From Climacium dendroides (taxonomy: Eukaryota; Streptophyta; Bryopsida; Hypnales; Climaciaceae), in the NCBI GenBank assembly GCA_950106755.1, contig OX467082.1, positions 20,956,001 through 21,020,000 on the forward strand: DNA of 64,000 bases, given 5' to 3'. A program made the translations under genes and the position numbers. The stretch's first letter is position 1; every line of letters begins with the position of its first letter. The notes below the pieces were generated by a model. The model did not search any database. It was not told the DNA's origin and saw nothing but the letters and a program-made list of their open reading frames with translations. This document shows positions 12,951 through 25,100 of the stretch, one piece after another.

Positions 12951-13213
12951 CTGTGCACACGCACATTTAGATTTTCAAAGCAAATGTCCGCCACCAAGTA
13001 TTTTGTGACAGTCTGCGGTCTCCATCTTTGCTAGCTGGGTTTGGTAGAAGCGCGCGGACTTTGTGGTGGGCGGGTCAGTTGCAAGTTATAGGTTAGTACG
13101 TTGCGAGTGTTCTTGCGTGAAACGTGCAAGCATGGTGTGCAGAGTCCTTGCACTGTGTTGAGAACAGAGCAAGGGAAGGAAAAATAGAGGATTAGATAGA
13201 GTGGGCTGTCATT

Positions 13214-15545
13214 ATGGTGAAGGCTAGAAACGCTTCGTGCTTGTGCGTTTCCATTGCGGTGATTCTCTTGATACATGCGCACGGAACATCTGCCGCAGAT
13301 TGCTCCACTGTGCTCACCGTGGCGAATGTGACCACATTCGCCACCGATGCGCTTCAATGTATGGAATCGCCCTTTCCGTTGGACGCTGCCAACGGCGAGA
13401 AATTCGTATTGTGGGTATGAATCTGGCTGACCTTACTCTCGTTGTGATACGTTCTGTTTCTTGGACTTTGTTTTGACCTAATCTGCAGCTCGTAATGTGG
13501 TACTATTGCCAGTCGTTTCTGGTTTGAAGCGTTACGCGTTCTTTTGAAGTTTTGTGATGTCGCTCGGGTTTTAGATTGCATCGAAAGTATAGTTGTCTCA
13601 TGTCGAAGAATTGCACTCTGGTTTCTTAGCGCGGGTTTGGAAATAAGGTGAACTGCCTTATGGAAGTATAGAACTCTGAATACTGTTGTCATATAGCCAT
13701 TAGATTCGAAATGGGAGGATGGGAGGATGCGAGATGCATGATGGGTGCAGTAAATGTTCGTTCGGAGTAAAGTGGAGTACGCCTATCTAGACTTGGGATT
13801 GTAGTGCGGTGAGAAATGAAGGAACCGAATTTGCAGCACCTAATCGTTAGAATGTACTATGCCAAACCAATTTGTGTAGACTTGACTGGCAATTGCTGAC
13901 TTGACCTTTGTGGTGCTTGATGAGCAGGTACTCAAAGACAACAAAACGAACTATGTGAGTATGGTGTTTGCTGCCCCGCTCATTGCAATGCAATGGGCAG
14001 GGCTGGGATTCTCAGCGGTAGGCGCCATGCCAGGAGCCACAGCTGTGGTAGCTACATTGGGCGTGACGGGTGCTCCTGAAATTCAGCAGTACTACCTCCA
14101 GGAGAGGGACCGGTCTAAAGTCTTCCAGGACGTTACAAGACTGACGTTAACGGCTCGGCCTGAAGCCTCCTACGATGGCACAACCAAGACTGTTTATGTC
14201 GCCTTGCAAGTCAACTTCGCAACATCGAAAGCCGTTCCTAACTTTCTTCTCTATGCGTACGGCCCCGCATCTGCTGACGGTTCTACCATTTCGTACCACA
14301 GAGCCACATACATGGAAAAACCTGAAAACTCACAGTTTCCTGTGGGTACGTACGATCATACTCCCAACTTCATGGGTCTCCTTTTCTGACCAATGTCATT
14401 ATTGTTCTATTACTGCATTATAAACTAGGGTGCCTTCGTTCTTGCCTTACTGTGAATTTGAATTGAACACTGCATTTTTTAGGACTCTGTTTTTAGTGGT
14501 TTCCTTACAGTTGCTTCAGTTGCTTTTTGTGGTTTCTTTGTGTTTTGTGAGACTTAGTTGCATTTGGTGCTGCAGGTGCTGTAGGGGAATCAGCATTCTC
14601 TAAGCTTGACAAGAAAGTGAAGGCACATGGAGCCCTCATGGTATTTGGATGGGGAGTCCTGCTGCCTATTGGAGCAATGGTTGCTCGTTATGCTCGGGGC
14701 TTTGACCCTGCCTGGTTCTACCTCCACGCCACGTTTCAATCTGTCGGGTTTATTTTCATCATTGCTGGTGTGGCTACTGGTGTGAATCTTGCACAGCAGA
14801 TTCATGTCCCAGGCCTGAATGGTCACAAAGGACTTGGTATATTCCTCTTCGTCCTGGCTATTTTACAGGTGTGTCCAGACGATCTCCTTTCTCACCTCAA
14901 AAAAGTTCCTGTAATTGTAAATGCTCTCGCTCAAACAATTTAATTCAAATTGAAGTGCGTAGCCAAGGCAAATTTTGATTCCCTTTTGTCTAAAGATATA
15001 GGAATTGGATGGTGACGTGGACAGAATCCTGAGGCTTGCTCTACTCTGCCATGCTGTTTTCCCTCTCTTCAACTAGCTTTGCCGGAATGAACTTGCTCTT
15101 CCTCACTCTTTTTAGATTGTTTTGTTCTTCTGAAATCAAGGAGAAGCTCAAAGTTTGTGAAAGGATTCTTTCTAATCGTACTGTCAAGGTTAGACGTTAG
15201 GTCATGAAAACCGATATTTATTGAGTGGTGCTAATCATGCAGGCTCTGGCCGCCGTATTACGCCCCAAGAAGGATGCCAATGTACGCAAGTATTGGAATT
15301 GGTATCACTGGTGGGTGGGACGCTTGGCACTCTTTCTGGCTGTTATCAATATCTTCGTCGGCCTCAGTCTGGAAGAAGAAGGAAAGAAACTGAAAGTGAG
15401 TTATATTGTGCTTTTGGCTTTTGAGCTTGTCGCCTTCGCCATTTTTGAATCGATCTACTGGATACGGTGGAACCGAGACCCAGGAACTGGAAATCGATGG
15501 AACCGCTCTACAACTGAGCGTGAGTTTCAAATGTCCGACTATTGA
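13214..15545 (+). CDS. DOMON domain plus cytochrome b561 membrane protein
   Basis: Four exons, 13214-13414, 13928-14345, 14576-14868 and 15243-15545 (stop TGA), join in frame into 404 residues, the usual size for plant CYB561 proteins with an N-terminal DOMON domain. Residues 1-27 look like a signal peptide (hydrophobic core ending HGTSAA). The DOMON domain (about 50-205) includes WAGLGFSAVGAMPGA; Met101 and His191 are candidate heme ligands by analogy with AIR12. The b561 part (about 218-380) has five hydrophobic segments and the four expected heme histidines: His224 (AHGALM), His257 (YLHATFQ), His290 (GHKGLG) and His326 (YHWWVGR). Members transfer electrons across membranes, usually with ascorbate as donor; substrate and membrane are not shown here. 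All introns are GT-AG. The gene appears intact. Confidence 0.93.
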
Positions 15546-16400
15546 GCCTGGTGGCCAGGCCAGGTGTTTCGAAACTAGCAGCATGTGCATGTTGGCCACC
15601 CAGTAGCTCCTTCTGTCTGATTCCTTGATTTAATCGACTGAAGTAAGGTGGAGGATACTAATAGCGTCACTTCAAGCATTTTAACATGTGTAGGAGTGAT
15701 TTTGGGGAGATTAGGTTAGAGCTGCGGAAAGATCTTTGGGAACAAGAGTCTAATCTGTTGAGATCAAATTTTGATCACTAATTGAGCATTTCTCATGCAA
15801 TTTAAAAGTGGGAGGTTGCAGAGCACTATAAGTGACAGTAGACATCCCCATTTTCCATTCAAATATCAGTGGCCATTGACATTTGGCAAGTCATGCTTAC
15901 AGCACTTACTGGTAAGTTCAAAAATGTGAATTAAAAGATGAGGTAATTCATTGGTATTGGGGTCAGTATCCTCTACCTTCGAGTGATGCAATGGTTTTTT
16001 GAGATTATGGAACTTTTCTTTACTTCCAAGGAGATAATTTCTTGGTGCAGTTGAGAATAATGAAATTATCCGGCTTCGTTGGTATCACGTTTGGTTTTGA
16101 TTGTTGACCCCTCTTTGCTCGACCCTATATGAGCTGTGAGGATTCAGGTTGCTCTCTTCTACTACAGTACTAGTACTACTGGGTCTACTTCTACAAGCCT
16201 GTCATAGGAAGCAGGGTTGACCACAGGAATTAATTATGATGACTGAACATGGGATCAAACCGGGATCTAACTGCGCGGTTAGAACTTGGCCACAGGATAG
16301 ACGACAATAACAAACTCTGCAAACTGAAAGTGGAATCAAAGCGCGTTGTCTTATTCGCGCATGACGTATTGACAGCACTTGAAGTCGCTGCCAAAATTTA

Positions 16401-16422
16401 CGGTCTGAAGGCCTTCAGACCG
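16401..16422. repeat. 22-bp perfect palindrome
   Basis: CGGTCTGAAGG followed directly by its reverse complement CCTTCAGACCG, with no spacer. It lies in a GC-richer patch (16250-16440). Function unknown; it could bind a dimeric protein or be chance. Confidence 0.95.
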
Positions 16423-16529
16423 CGAGGTCTAAACTGAGTGGAGAGATGATTAAAGTGGAAGGGTCCTCCATTCTAGAAATACCACCTTTGAATTCTTTTT
16501 TGTTTTTCTGTGCCATTTTCACATGATGG

Positions 16530-16645
16530 TGATGGAGTCATGTGTCTGCTCACAAAATGGTAATATTAATGTGTCTGCTCACAGAATGGTATTATTAATA
16601 TGTCTGCTCACAAAAAATGGAAATATTAATGTGTCTGCTCACAGA
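16530..16645. repeat. Minisatellite, TGTGTCTGCTCACA unit
   Basis: Four copies, about 30-36 bases apart, of TGTGTCTGCTCACA followed by AATGGTAATATTAA variants. The first follows GATGGAGTCA and the last runs into GATCTACTAG. Non-coding. Confidence 0.85.
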
Positions 16646-17749
16646 TCTACTAGTTGCAAGTTGACTACCTCACAACAGGAGCAGCCCAAGTGAGCTGCCT
16701 TAGTAATCTGTTGGTTTGACTCTCTTATGGTTTAGTTCAACCAAAGTTGGTTTGCGAGGATGCATGCAAGGAGTGGTAAGTTTCCATACACAAGAATATT
16801 TTGTTTTCTCTGTCAATAGACTAGGAATGCAAATTGATGGTAAGAGTTTGAAGGCTTGAGAAGTAATTTCACTAAATGGATCATTCATTCTCTTGATGAG
16901 CTTGATTTTTTTGAGTAATGAAGTATATACCTATGCTCATGCAAAATCTTAGAAATATGCTTAGTGTTGTTCATGTTTGCTTGCAAAACCAAGGTTGTAG
17001 AACTTAAAGAGGATTTTCAACAAAATTATGGAATTTCAAGATTTTTTAGGTGTCATCACAATGAACATTGAGTCTATTGAAATCCTAGTATAATATATTT
17101 TGTCTAGCTTCAGCTATATTGTTCAAATATCAAGCTTTTTCATTTCATTTATGTTTGGCAATGGAAAAAGAGATCTTAACCCCCAAAAAATCAAATTGTT
17201 TTTTTTTGGCAACATAGCGATTTTAGGCAACATAGTGATTTTAGGCAACTCACTACAAATGGAATTTTTAATTTTTTTTTTGTTGAAATTTTCACACAAC
17301 ATGTATTCAAGGAGTAGCTTTGAGGCTCAACAACTTTCATAATTTTTATAACATCTCATTAATTAAAATGAAATTTTCATAAAAATTTGAAATTGGTTTT
17401 TTAGATTTATATATATGTCAAAAGCTTTGAATCATTCCATTTTGATTAATGAGATACAAATAGTTTAACCTCTAAATGACAGTTTTGGTCAAATATTCTC
17501 TTAAAAAATACATTTTGTTTTTGAGCAAAATTTTACTCGAGAACAATCCCTCATTATACTGTTTTAAAACCTCGACAGGATATGTCATACTGCCAAGCCC
17601 GCACAACGTCAAACGATCAATACTCAAACCCTAGATAATGTGACCAAAATTGACTTACAATCAAGCTCTTCAGGATCACACTTGCATCACCAGCAAATTC
17701 AACCAGAGAATGAAATTCTGAACTCTTCAACTCATTGGTTCTTGTTGTT

Positions 17750-18350
17750 CTGGCGCAGCTACCTGCTCACATAGAATTGCTGTTGCTCGCGAATGAGCCT
17801 GATGGCGTGTACGGTGTTGCTCGCTCGCATGAGGTTGCTAATTTTTGTTACCAGAAATCTGATTGTATAAGAACTGCTTCACTGGAAAGACTCCTGCAAG
17901 TTGCACTAGCAAATGTGAGCAGCTCTAGAGTATTGTGAAGCTGTTTAGGGTGATATTTCATCGGTCCTTCATTCCAGTGTATTATTCAAATGCTGTGCAG
18001 GTATGATTGTTTGCAATCCATGAAATCTGGTGTGTTGAAAGTTAGGTGTGATCTCAGTTGCTGACTTATGAGCATGAAGGGAATTGGAATAAAGCTGTGG
18101 AGACATGTGACCTGCTGTAACGTAGTAGGAAGTCACCATCACTGAACCCAAGATCAGGTGATTCAGTAGGGGATTCTGCAGACAAGCAAAACTGGCAACC
18201 TCACAAATTAAAGGCTTGAATATGTTGTTGACCTTTTGCAATCAGAGCCTTGCACAGCAGAGAAACCTTGAAGGTGACCCCGAGTTTCGAGAACTGCAAT
18301 ATGAGGCCGCCTGGAGCTCATGTAATTGGGACAACAACCCCTTTCGTCGT
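17750..18350 (+). pseudogene. ATM-like kinase fragment (FAT region), probably decayed
   Basis: Three successive + strand segments resemble consecutive pieces of the FAT region of ATM-family kinases. At about 17757-17850: LPAHIELLL then NEPDGVYGVARSHEV, after an acceptor-like GCGCAG. At about 18056-18117: LLTYEHEGNWNKAVETCDLL, after CTCAG and ending in an in-frame stop. At about 18250-18335: EFRELQYEAAWSSCNWD. The order matches ATM (EPD-LYG, then TYEHE-W-KAL, then LQYEAAW--WD). The linking sequence is lost or shifted and no kinase domain is nearby, so this is called a fragment rather than a gene. The ATM assignment is from memory of the family, not from a search. Confidence 0.55.
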
Positions 18351-20579
18351 GTCTTTGTCGATCACTCGTTCGATGTTCAAGCAAGTGGTCATGGGACTTG
18401 CTTTCATGCACACCTGCATAGGTTAAATTCTACTAAACTCGTCAATGATCCCTTTGACACTATATGATCATAGCAGTGGCAGACGCTCAGTGGCGTGGAG
18501 AGCACGCAAACTGTGAATCCTGCTATCATGAAACTTCAGGTGCAGTTTTGGTCGTTTCGTGAGTCAAGATCTAATTTCAACCGCTAAGAGACCAAACTAA
18601 AACAGAAAGTTCACTCTGGAAGCTAATATTAACTTTTAAAAAATTCACCTATTGTTCATAAATATAGAATCAGATTGTTACCACCTATTAATGCGTTCTG
18701 TTTACTTTCTTGAAAGCTTTCTAGATGATTTATTTCAACTCCGATAGGAATGGAACAAGGCCACTTTTAGCCATCTGGGCACTTTGGGGTTGACCACAAA
18801 GGAGCTGTGGTTTTTTCGAGCTATGCAAGAGAACGTTTCATTTTGGGGGAGAATTGTCCTGGTGATGCCTGATATTTCTCAACGCAGATGCTTGAGTGCC
18901 TTTCACAAGCACGCGCCGGAGATGAGATGGAGGATGTCCCAGCACACTTTGGAATCTAGTCCACATATTCCGTCTGACACACAGGTAAAGGCTACATGAA
19001 GTTTATCCTTCATCTCTTCTCTGGATCAGATGTGTTTATCAAGTGGGATAATCAAAGTATGGATTTATCGAAACTTGAGTATGCAATCTCATTATGATTT
19101 GACGGAGCCATATATCACCTTTCGGACAGTATTGTTTCTTTAACTCAATCGTCAAGATTACCTACCTTGTCACCTCCTTGAGTTCTCAACTCTCGCCCGG
19201 AAGGTGTGCAACTCACCTTGCTTTGTATCATGCGAAGATGAGTACCCCTGTGCTTGAATTCCCTGAAGGACCAACAAGTTCAAGTTGGACCTCATGTTTT
19301 TTTTAAACAGATTTGAGTAGGTCATGTAGTTTTTCTTCGTTTCCCAATTTTTTTTTTTTACTGACCCAACACTTGCAATGTTTTGTGATTGATTTGGGTG
19401 ATATACAATTTGGCCCCGTTAAAACTATATTTTCAGAATTGTGAGCATTTAATAACCATGATTCCTCGGTCCTTCAGGGGTTAACACAATGTAGCAAATT
19501 ATTCTGGCCCTTCATTGGTGTACCACCTTCATAATTGAGTCTGAGTGGCATCAGTGGACAATCTAGTCGAGGTGTACCTGAACCTTTTTTTGTTAAACTT
19601 CTGTCAGCTGCCAGGGTAAGGTCTTGCAGCTGCTTTGATGCATGGTCTCCAAGTACAAGCCATTTCAACTGATTCCCAACCAAATTCTGAAACAAGCTAA
19701 TGGACTGAAGTGATCCATTCAGCGTCTCGGAACTGGGCTGGGCCAAATCGTCTTCTAGTCTTCCTCTAATATATCGTAGGTACGTTATGACCTTTGAGTA
19801 AGTGTCCGGGAAAGGTTTTTTAAGTGTTACCAGCTAATTTCCTCTGATTCTCATATTGAACCATTTTTTCAAGTGCTGAGTTTGGTTATTTTCCCTATTT
19901 TTTACTCAAAATAGAAATTTTATAGATTTTTTCACCGGTTCTTTTGCCTATGTTTTCAAATTACATCTGGTTTTTTTTTCCAATTCCACCAGTTAACTTT
20001 CAAATAGCCTCTAGTTCTTCCTGGCCCTTGCTTCAACCTGCCAAGAGACAACAAGTTAGTTATAGGACCTAATGAGCTCTATCCCCAAATGAAAACTCAT
20101 GTAATTGTTGCTTTCTTGGATGAATATTGTGTGGTTATGAACGAGCTCTCCTACTTGAGGATGAAACACATTAAAAAAGATACATGCACACAATTAAAGC
20201 TTGAACAAGTAGAATGCCTTGGACAACACTCCTTGTTTGTAGAATAGTGTGACATGCACCCAACGTTCTTGTAACTATGCTAGACTTTTCCCCTCTCTGT
20301 TTCTACCACCTCATTGGGGATATCCATGCCCTCACTCCTTCTTTATAAGTGGCTTTATCATGTTGTGGATTTGTTATTTCATATCATGTTTCTTTGATAT
20401 TGAAGTGGTGCATTTAATAAATAGCGTATGGACTTGAAACTTGGATGAGGTTAGCTTAATTGACATAGAGTGTATTGACATGTAGCAAAGTTTGTCAATC
20501 TTACAATCTTGAATATGGGAAACATGAATTTGAGCAAAAAAATTCCTTGAAGTCATTGTAAACTACTCCAAATTAGTCT
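18351..20579. other. Spacer, no convincing gene
   Basis: A frame at 18784-18999 ending MSQHTLESSPHIPSDTQ before a possible donor GTAAAG might be a further decayed ATM-like exon, but the similarity is too weak to claim. The rest is non-coding AT-rich DNA with T-runs. Confidence 0.35.
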
Positions 20580-20599
20580 ACTTCAACATTAGTTGGACC

Positions 20600-20905
20600 T
20601 TCATTGGCGGGAAAATTCTAGATGAATTTCCTAAACTCCAACATCTATAAGTACTTGGCCTAACAAATTTTCAGGGCACTATAGAGAACAAATTCAATGA
20701 GCTCCAAGAGTTGCAAGTTTTGCGTCTCGACTTGGATTACTTCAAAGGCCAAATGCCAAAGTCCATTCTTTCATTGACAAAGCTTGAGGAATTGACTTTG
20801 TCACAAAACAATTGGAATGGTATACTACCATTGGACTTCTTCACCATTCCAAACTTAAGAAAGAAGCAATCCCTCATGACCAAGGTGAACAATGAAATCA
20901 TCCAT
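20600..20905 (+). pseudogene. Leucine-rich repeat fragment
   Basis: Frames give three to four plant-type LRR units: GTIENKFNELQELQVLRLDL, then FKGQMPKSILSLTKLEELTL, then SQNNWNGILPLDFFTIPNL. The spacing is that of the plant LRR consensus (LxxLxxLxLxxNxxxGxIP). There are stops on both sides, and no signal peptide, membrane segment or kinase is nearby. It may derive from the same receptor-kinase family as the pseudogene at 4.75-8.3 kb. Confidence 0.75.
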
Positions 20906-21449
20906 TGACCATTGTTTGGTTTCCACATCCTTCAAGAGTTAACACCTACAATAAAAGTAAAAGCAATTTTCTAATTTTCTAATTCATAATCATAAAAACT
21001 TTGAAATTCCATAAATTTCACACCATAAGTTCAAATGCCATAAAACATAGCCCATGCACCCCTCCTTGTAGAGAGCTTTCCAACAATACTAAGACCATGA
21101 CCATTTAACCCTTAAACAATGGACTAGTGATCATGGAAATCATCCATTTTGATATTGTAGAAATTATCCATTTTGGTACCATGGGAATCATTGGTCTAAG
21201 AAAATCCAAAAACACTCATTGGAAGTAAAAGTATTGTAGAAGATCTTCCCTTTTCACACAAAATTATGAAGATGAATTTTTGTCCTAGTTGCACTTTTGT
21301 CCTACACAAAAAGACTTCTATCAACCATCAATCCATCAGATGCCCCCCTCAATGTTTGAAGGTAAGGTATAGATGTTAATGTAAAATTACAACTTCCTAA
21401 GCAACCAATTAGTATTCACTAGTGTTTCAAATTTATCACCTTCAACATG

Positions 21450-21800
21450 ACTACAATAATTGATAAAACACCCTCTCATAAAGTAGGTCTTAAAATGTTT
21501 TTCAATAAATTTTCCTTGAAAGGCAAATGGAATTGCCATCCAACTCAAGTTGTTTCATCTTTTTTGGAACTTTGTGGAATTAGTTATGAAATTTTGAAGT
21601 TGAAATGGCATAGGGCTCTAAAATTGCCACCTCCTAAAATGTACACTTTTTGTACCCTAAAATGCACATTTTTTTGTACCCTAAAAGGTACACTTTTTGT
21701 ACATTGCTGAAGGCTAAGAAAAAGAAACATGTACAAATAATATACATTTGAGGAGGTGGGCGATTTTAAAGCCTATGCACTTTTATAACCTCCTCCCTTA
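21450..21800. repeat. Dispersed repeat family C, copy 2
   Basis: Shares TTTTTCAATAAATTTTCCTT, CAAGTTGTTTCATC, TTTGTGGAATTAGTTATGAA and CACCTCCTAAAATGTACAC with the other copies, and ends with AAACATGTACAAATAATAT then GAGGAGGTGGGCGATTTTA. A short triplication of GTACCCTAAAA-TGCACATTTTT lies at 21650-21710. Non-coding. Confidence 0.7.
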
Positions 21801-22123
21801 TCAAACTGGTGGGAAATAATACACAGAGAACCAAAGATGACAAGTCTTTCGAGACAATTCATCTAAAACAAACAAATTCATACCAAGCTAATAAAACGAG
21901 ACCGCAAACACGTGAACTTTCATGATTTACAACAGCAATTGAAAGCCACAAAATAAATGAAGTTCCCTCGAATGCATGAATATCAGTAACAGCAGGACAT
22001 GAGGCAAAGAGTTGGGATGCTCCAAAGACACTAGAATGAGGATCAGGTTTCAGAAGAATTGTTCAATGTCGTGATTGCTCTAACCAGCATAGAAATCATG
22101 TACTGTTACTGTACTGTACAACA

Positions 22124-25100
22124 TCAGCGGCTCAATGAGTGCTGCCCAAGCGTATCCGGGGGCAGCATATGACCAATTGTTTTCAGAAGCTGATGAATAT
22201 CGAAAGGTTTTCCTAAGTAGCCGTCCATTCCATGTTGGAGGCAAGTGTCTTGGTACCCCTGAATGGCATGTGCAGTCAGCCCCAGAATAGGGACTCGAGT
22301 CCAACCGTTCTCACTTTCAGCTTTCCGTATGAGATTCGTAGCCCTCAAGCCATCCATAACTGGCATCTGCAACACAGAAATTTATCTATTTTTAGAAGGG
22401 GAAAAAAAAGCAGTACTCTAGAGTCACCATTTAACAAGGAACAGATGTCCACAACATGGACCCAAAACATATCAGTTCTACGACGTCAACTTCGATACTA
22501 CACCCTACAACCTCATAACAGAAAAAGAGATTTGCACCGAAATTATAAACGATGAAAAGACCAGGAGGCACTAATTGGACCTCACGTAGGTTTTAGTACT
22601 TTCGAGTAGGTTAGGAGGGAGCTTTCTTTCGTTCAGTTTTCTTTGCTTTTTGACCAGCAAATGCAAGGGTCTTAATGATTCTGGTGATACCAAACTTCGC
22701 CCTGTTTGAATTCTATTGTTTTCAGAATATAATCAATCAAATGGGCCACTTTATGATCATGAAATCTTGGTCCTTTACATGTTAAAAAAGAATTCAGACC
22801 TTTCCTACACAACGCTGATTACTGAGACGAAAGGTGCTGCACTATACAGCAACACATTCACTAAGAAAAGGAACGGCTATTTAAAACCTCTAAGCGCTCC
22901 AAAGACCGCATTCTGGATGATGAACAGAGAGCTTCAAGGAAGTTATCAAGTTCTATGCTTGAATATTTCAAAGATAAAATTTCTTTCAGACCCATTTGAT
23001 GAAATAACAAATTTACACGAAGATATAAACAGAAGTGTCAATTGAAACTTCGAAAAACAGGATTCCAAATTTCAGTACCTGAACATCCATGAGCACGAGA
23101 TCGAAGTCATCGTGCCGCCCGCACATGACGTCCAACGCTTGCTGCCCATCTCCCACAATAAACACCACATGTCCGTGCTTCTCCAGTTGCCTACTCGCCA
23201 CTTTCTGATTAATGGCGTTATCTTCCGCCAAGAGAATATTCAAACTAACCTTATTATTTAACATATTTTCCAGCTCCGCCGAGGATTCCCTACTCAGATC
23301 CGACCTAGCTGAACCTCCATCCCCCCCAGGCAAAGCCAAAAGCCCCGTCCCACTAATTCCAGTCACACTACTAATTCCTCTGTCACGTTCCCCCACCCCA
23401 CCAGAAGACATCTCTTCCCCATTCGGAGTGTCGGAATCCATCGGACCTTCATGTGGCTTTTGTAAGAACCCGGTCCCCACGTCCCAATCAGAGAACGTGG
23501 AAGACGTTTGGGAAGACGCCGAGACGAAGTTGGGAACCAAATTGGGCTCCACAGGGTTGTTGCTGCTGCTACTACAAGTATTGGGAGCCAAAGGGAACGA
23601 CTCCCTTGCTGTTAGGGGTATTATTCCCTGAGTGCCTTCATTGCTTGCGCTTCGGGCACTGCGTAGAGGCTCCCAGTGACTACTAGAATGGCGCCTCGGC
23701 ATGGCGGGGTCGGAGCGCGTCTTTTCTAAGACGCTTCGTTGGGAGCCTTGGGAACCACCGAATTGGATGCAGTCCGGGGAAGTATGCATACGATTGCCGC
23801 TGCTCAATTGACGTAGTAATGTACCCGAGCGAGCTTGGCCGCCTGGTGTGGGAGAATCGTTACTGTCGGAATCTTCGAAGGCTGTCGATGTTCCCATGTT
23901 GTTATTGTTGTCCTTCCAAAGCTCAAGGAGATCGTTTGCTGAACGGCCCCTGGTGGCTCGGGTCTGCGCTGGGGCGTCTGGATCAGTTGGGTATTTGCCA
24001 GGGGGCGTGAAGATCAAGCCGCCCATTAGGCTCCAAGACTGACGGCCGGGGAATTTCTCTGCACGAACAGGAGGCTTCAATGTTAGTATATGCAGCAGAA
24101 ATCGTGTGTTGATCTACTGTAAAGCCTCCATTCACCATACATCAAGGGAGAGGTTCCATTCACCATACAATGAACGCTGTGTCATCTCAAATTTTGCACA
24201 TTGATTCTGTGTTAAGTTAAAAAATCAATTGCAAAAAACGAAATGTCAATGGTTAGACACTTAAACACAAATCAAAGTTGACCTGTACAGTCAATGGAAC
24301 ATTTAATGAACTGTATGGTTTATGGAGCCTCTACTTCAATTGGTAATTGTTTCCTTCATGCATCGATGCAGAGGAATTTTGGGACAATTATTTACCTGCG
24401 TAGTTTTTTGAAGACACTTTGGGAGACATCTCTGGTGGACTTTCTTTCGGACTGTTGAGGAGAAAAGGCAAGCGAAAGTGGAAGGTGCTCCCCTTGCCGA
24501 CTTCACTTTCAGCCCATATAGTGCCTCCTAAAAGCTCAACAAATCTGCAAGCATGAACAGGAGCTTATTACTGCCACCTCAATAGGGAAAAGCACGACTC
24601 TTTGAATACTAAATCAACAACACTGTTTGGAAACAGGATCAGTGTAATATATATACAAAAGGGGATACGTCACAGAAGACCCCAGTAGTGCAAAGACAGT
24701 TAGATCTGCATGAACAGTCCTGAAGATCACATCAAACTTCATCCACAAAATCCAAAGCCAAAACATGATAATTATTAAAATTTTTAAAAAAAAGGAAAAG
24801 GAAAAGGAGCTTGGATTGTTCTTATAAAATGAAAATTTAATTGAAGGATAATTGGTACCTCTGAACTATGCAGAGACCAAGGCCAGTCCCACCATAAAGA
24901 CGTGAAGTGGATGCATCAGCCTGTGTGAAAGGGTTGAACATGTCTTGTAGTTTCTCCTCACTGATTCCAATTCCAGTGTCACGAACCTCAAACTCAACGA
25001 ACATGCTGTCCGGAATGAGAATCTCCGATGGCTTAGTACCCGACGGCCCAATGCCTCTGTTTCTCAGTTCTGAGGAAACCACATCAGCAACTAATTAGCA

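Larger units (their letters stand above)
15546..17749. other. Spacer downstream of the CYB561 gene
   Basis: Presumed 3' untranslated region, then non-coding DNA. Holds a 22-bp perfect palindrome (16401-16422), a roughly 33-bp minisatellite (16530-16645) and short repeats of the form GGCAACATAG-GATTTTA near 17210-17250. No gene recognised. Confidence 0.45.

Noticed and set aside
15225..15424. Alternative start ATG within the last exon of the DOMON/b561 gene
   Set aside because: The exon joins in frame with the upstream exon at the AG of 15241-15242, and the b561 histidine pattern needs the upstream exons.
16249..16437. Possible tRNA or coding patch (GC-rich, near GGGATCAAACCGGGATC)
   Set aside because: No cloverleaf with a T-loop GGTTCRA box could be drawn and the short frame has no recognisable product.
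18784..18999. Further ATM-like exon (ending MSQHTLESSPHIPSDTQ)
   Set aside because: Similarity is limited to scattered Ser/Glu positions and cannot be told from chance by eye.
23212..23631. 139-residue frame on the + strand
   Set aside because: Antisense shadow of the Ser/Gly-rich linker exon of the histidine kinase.
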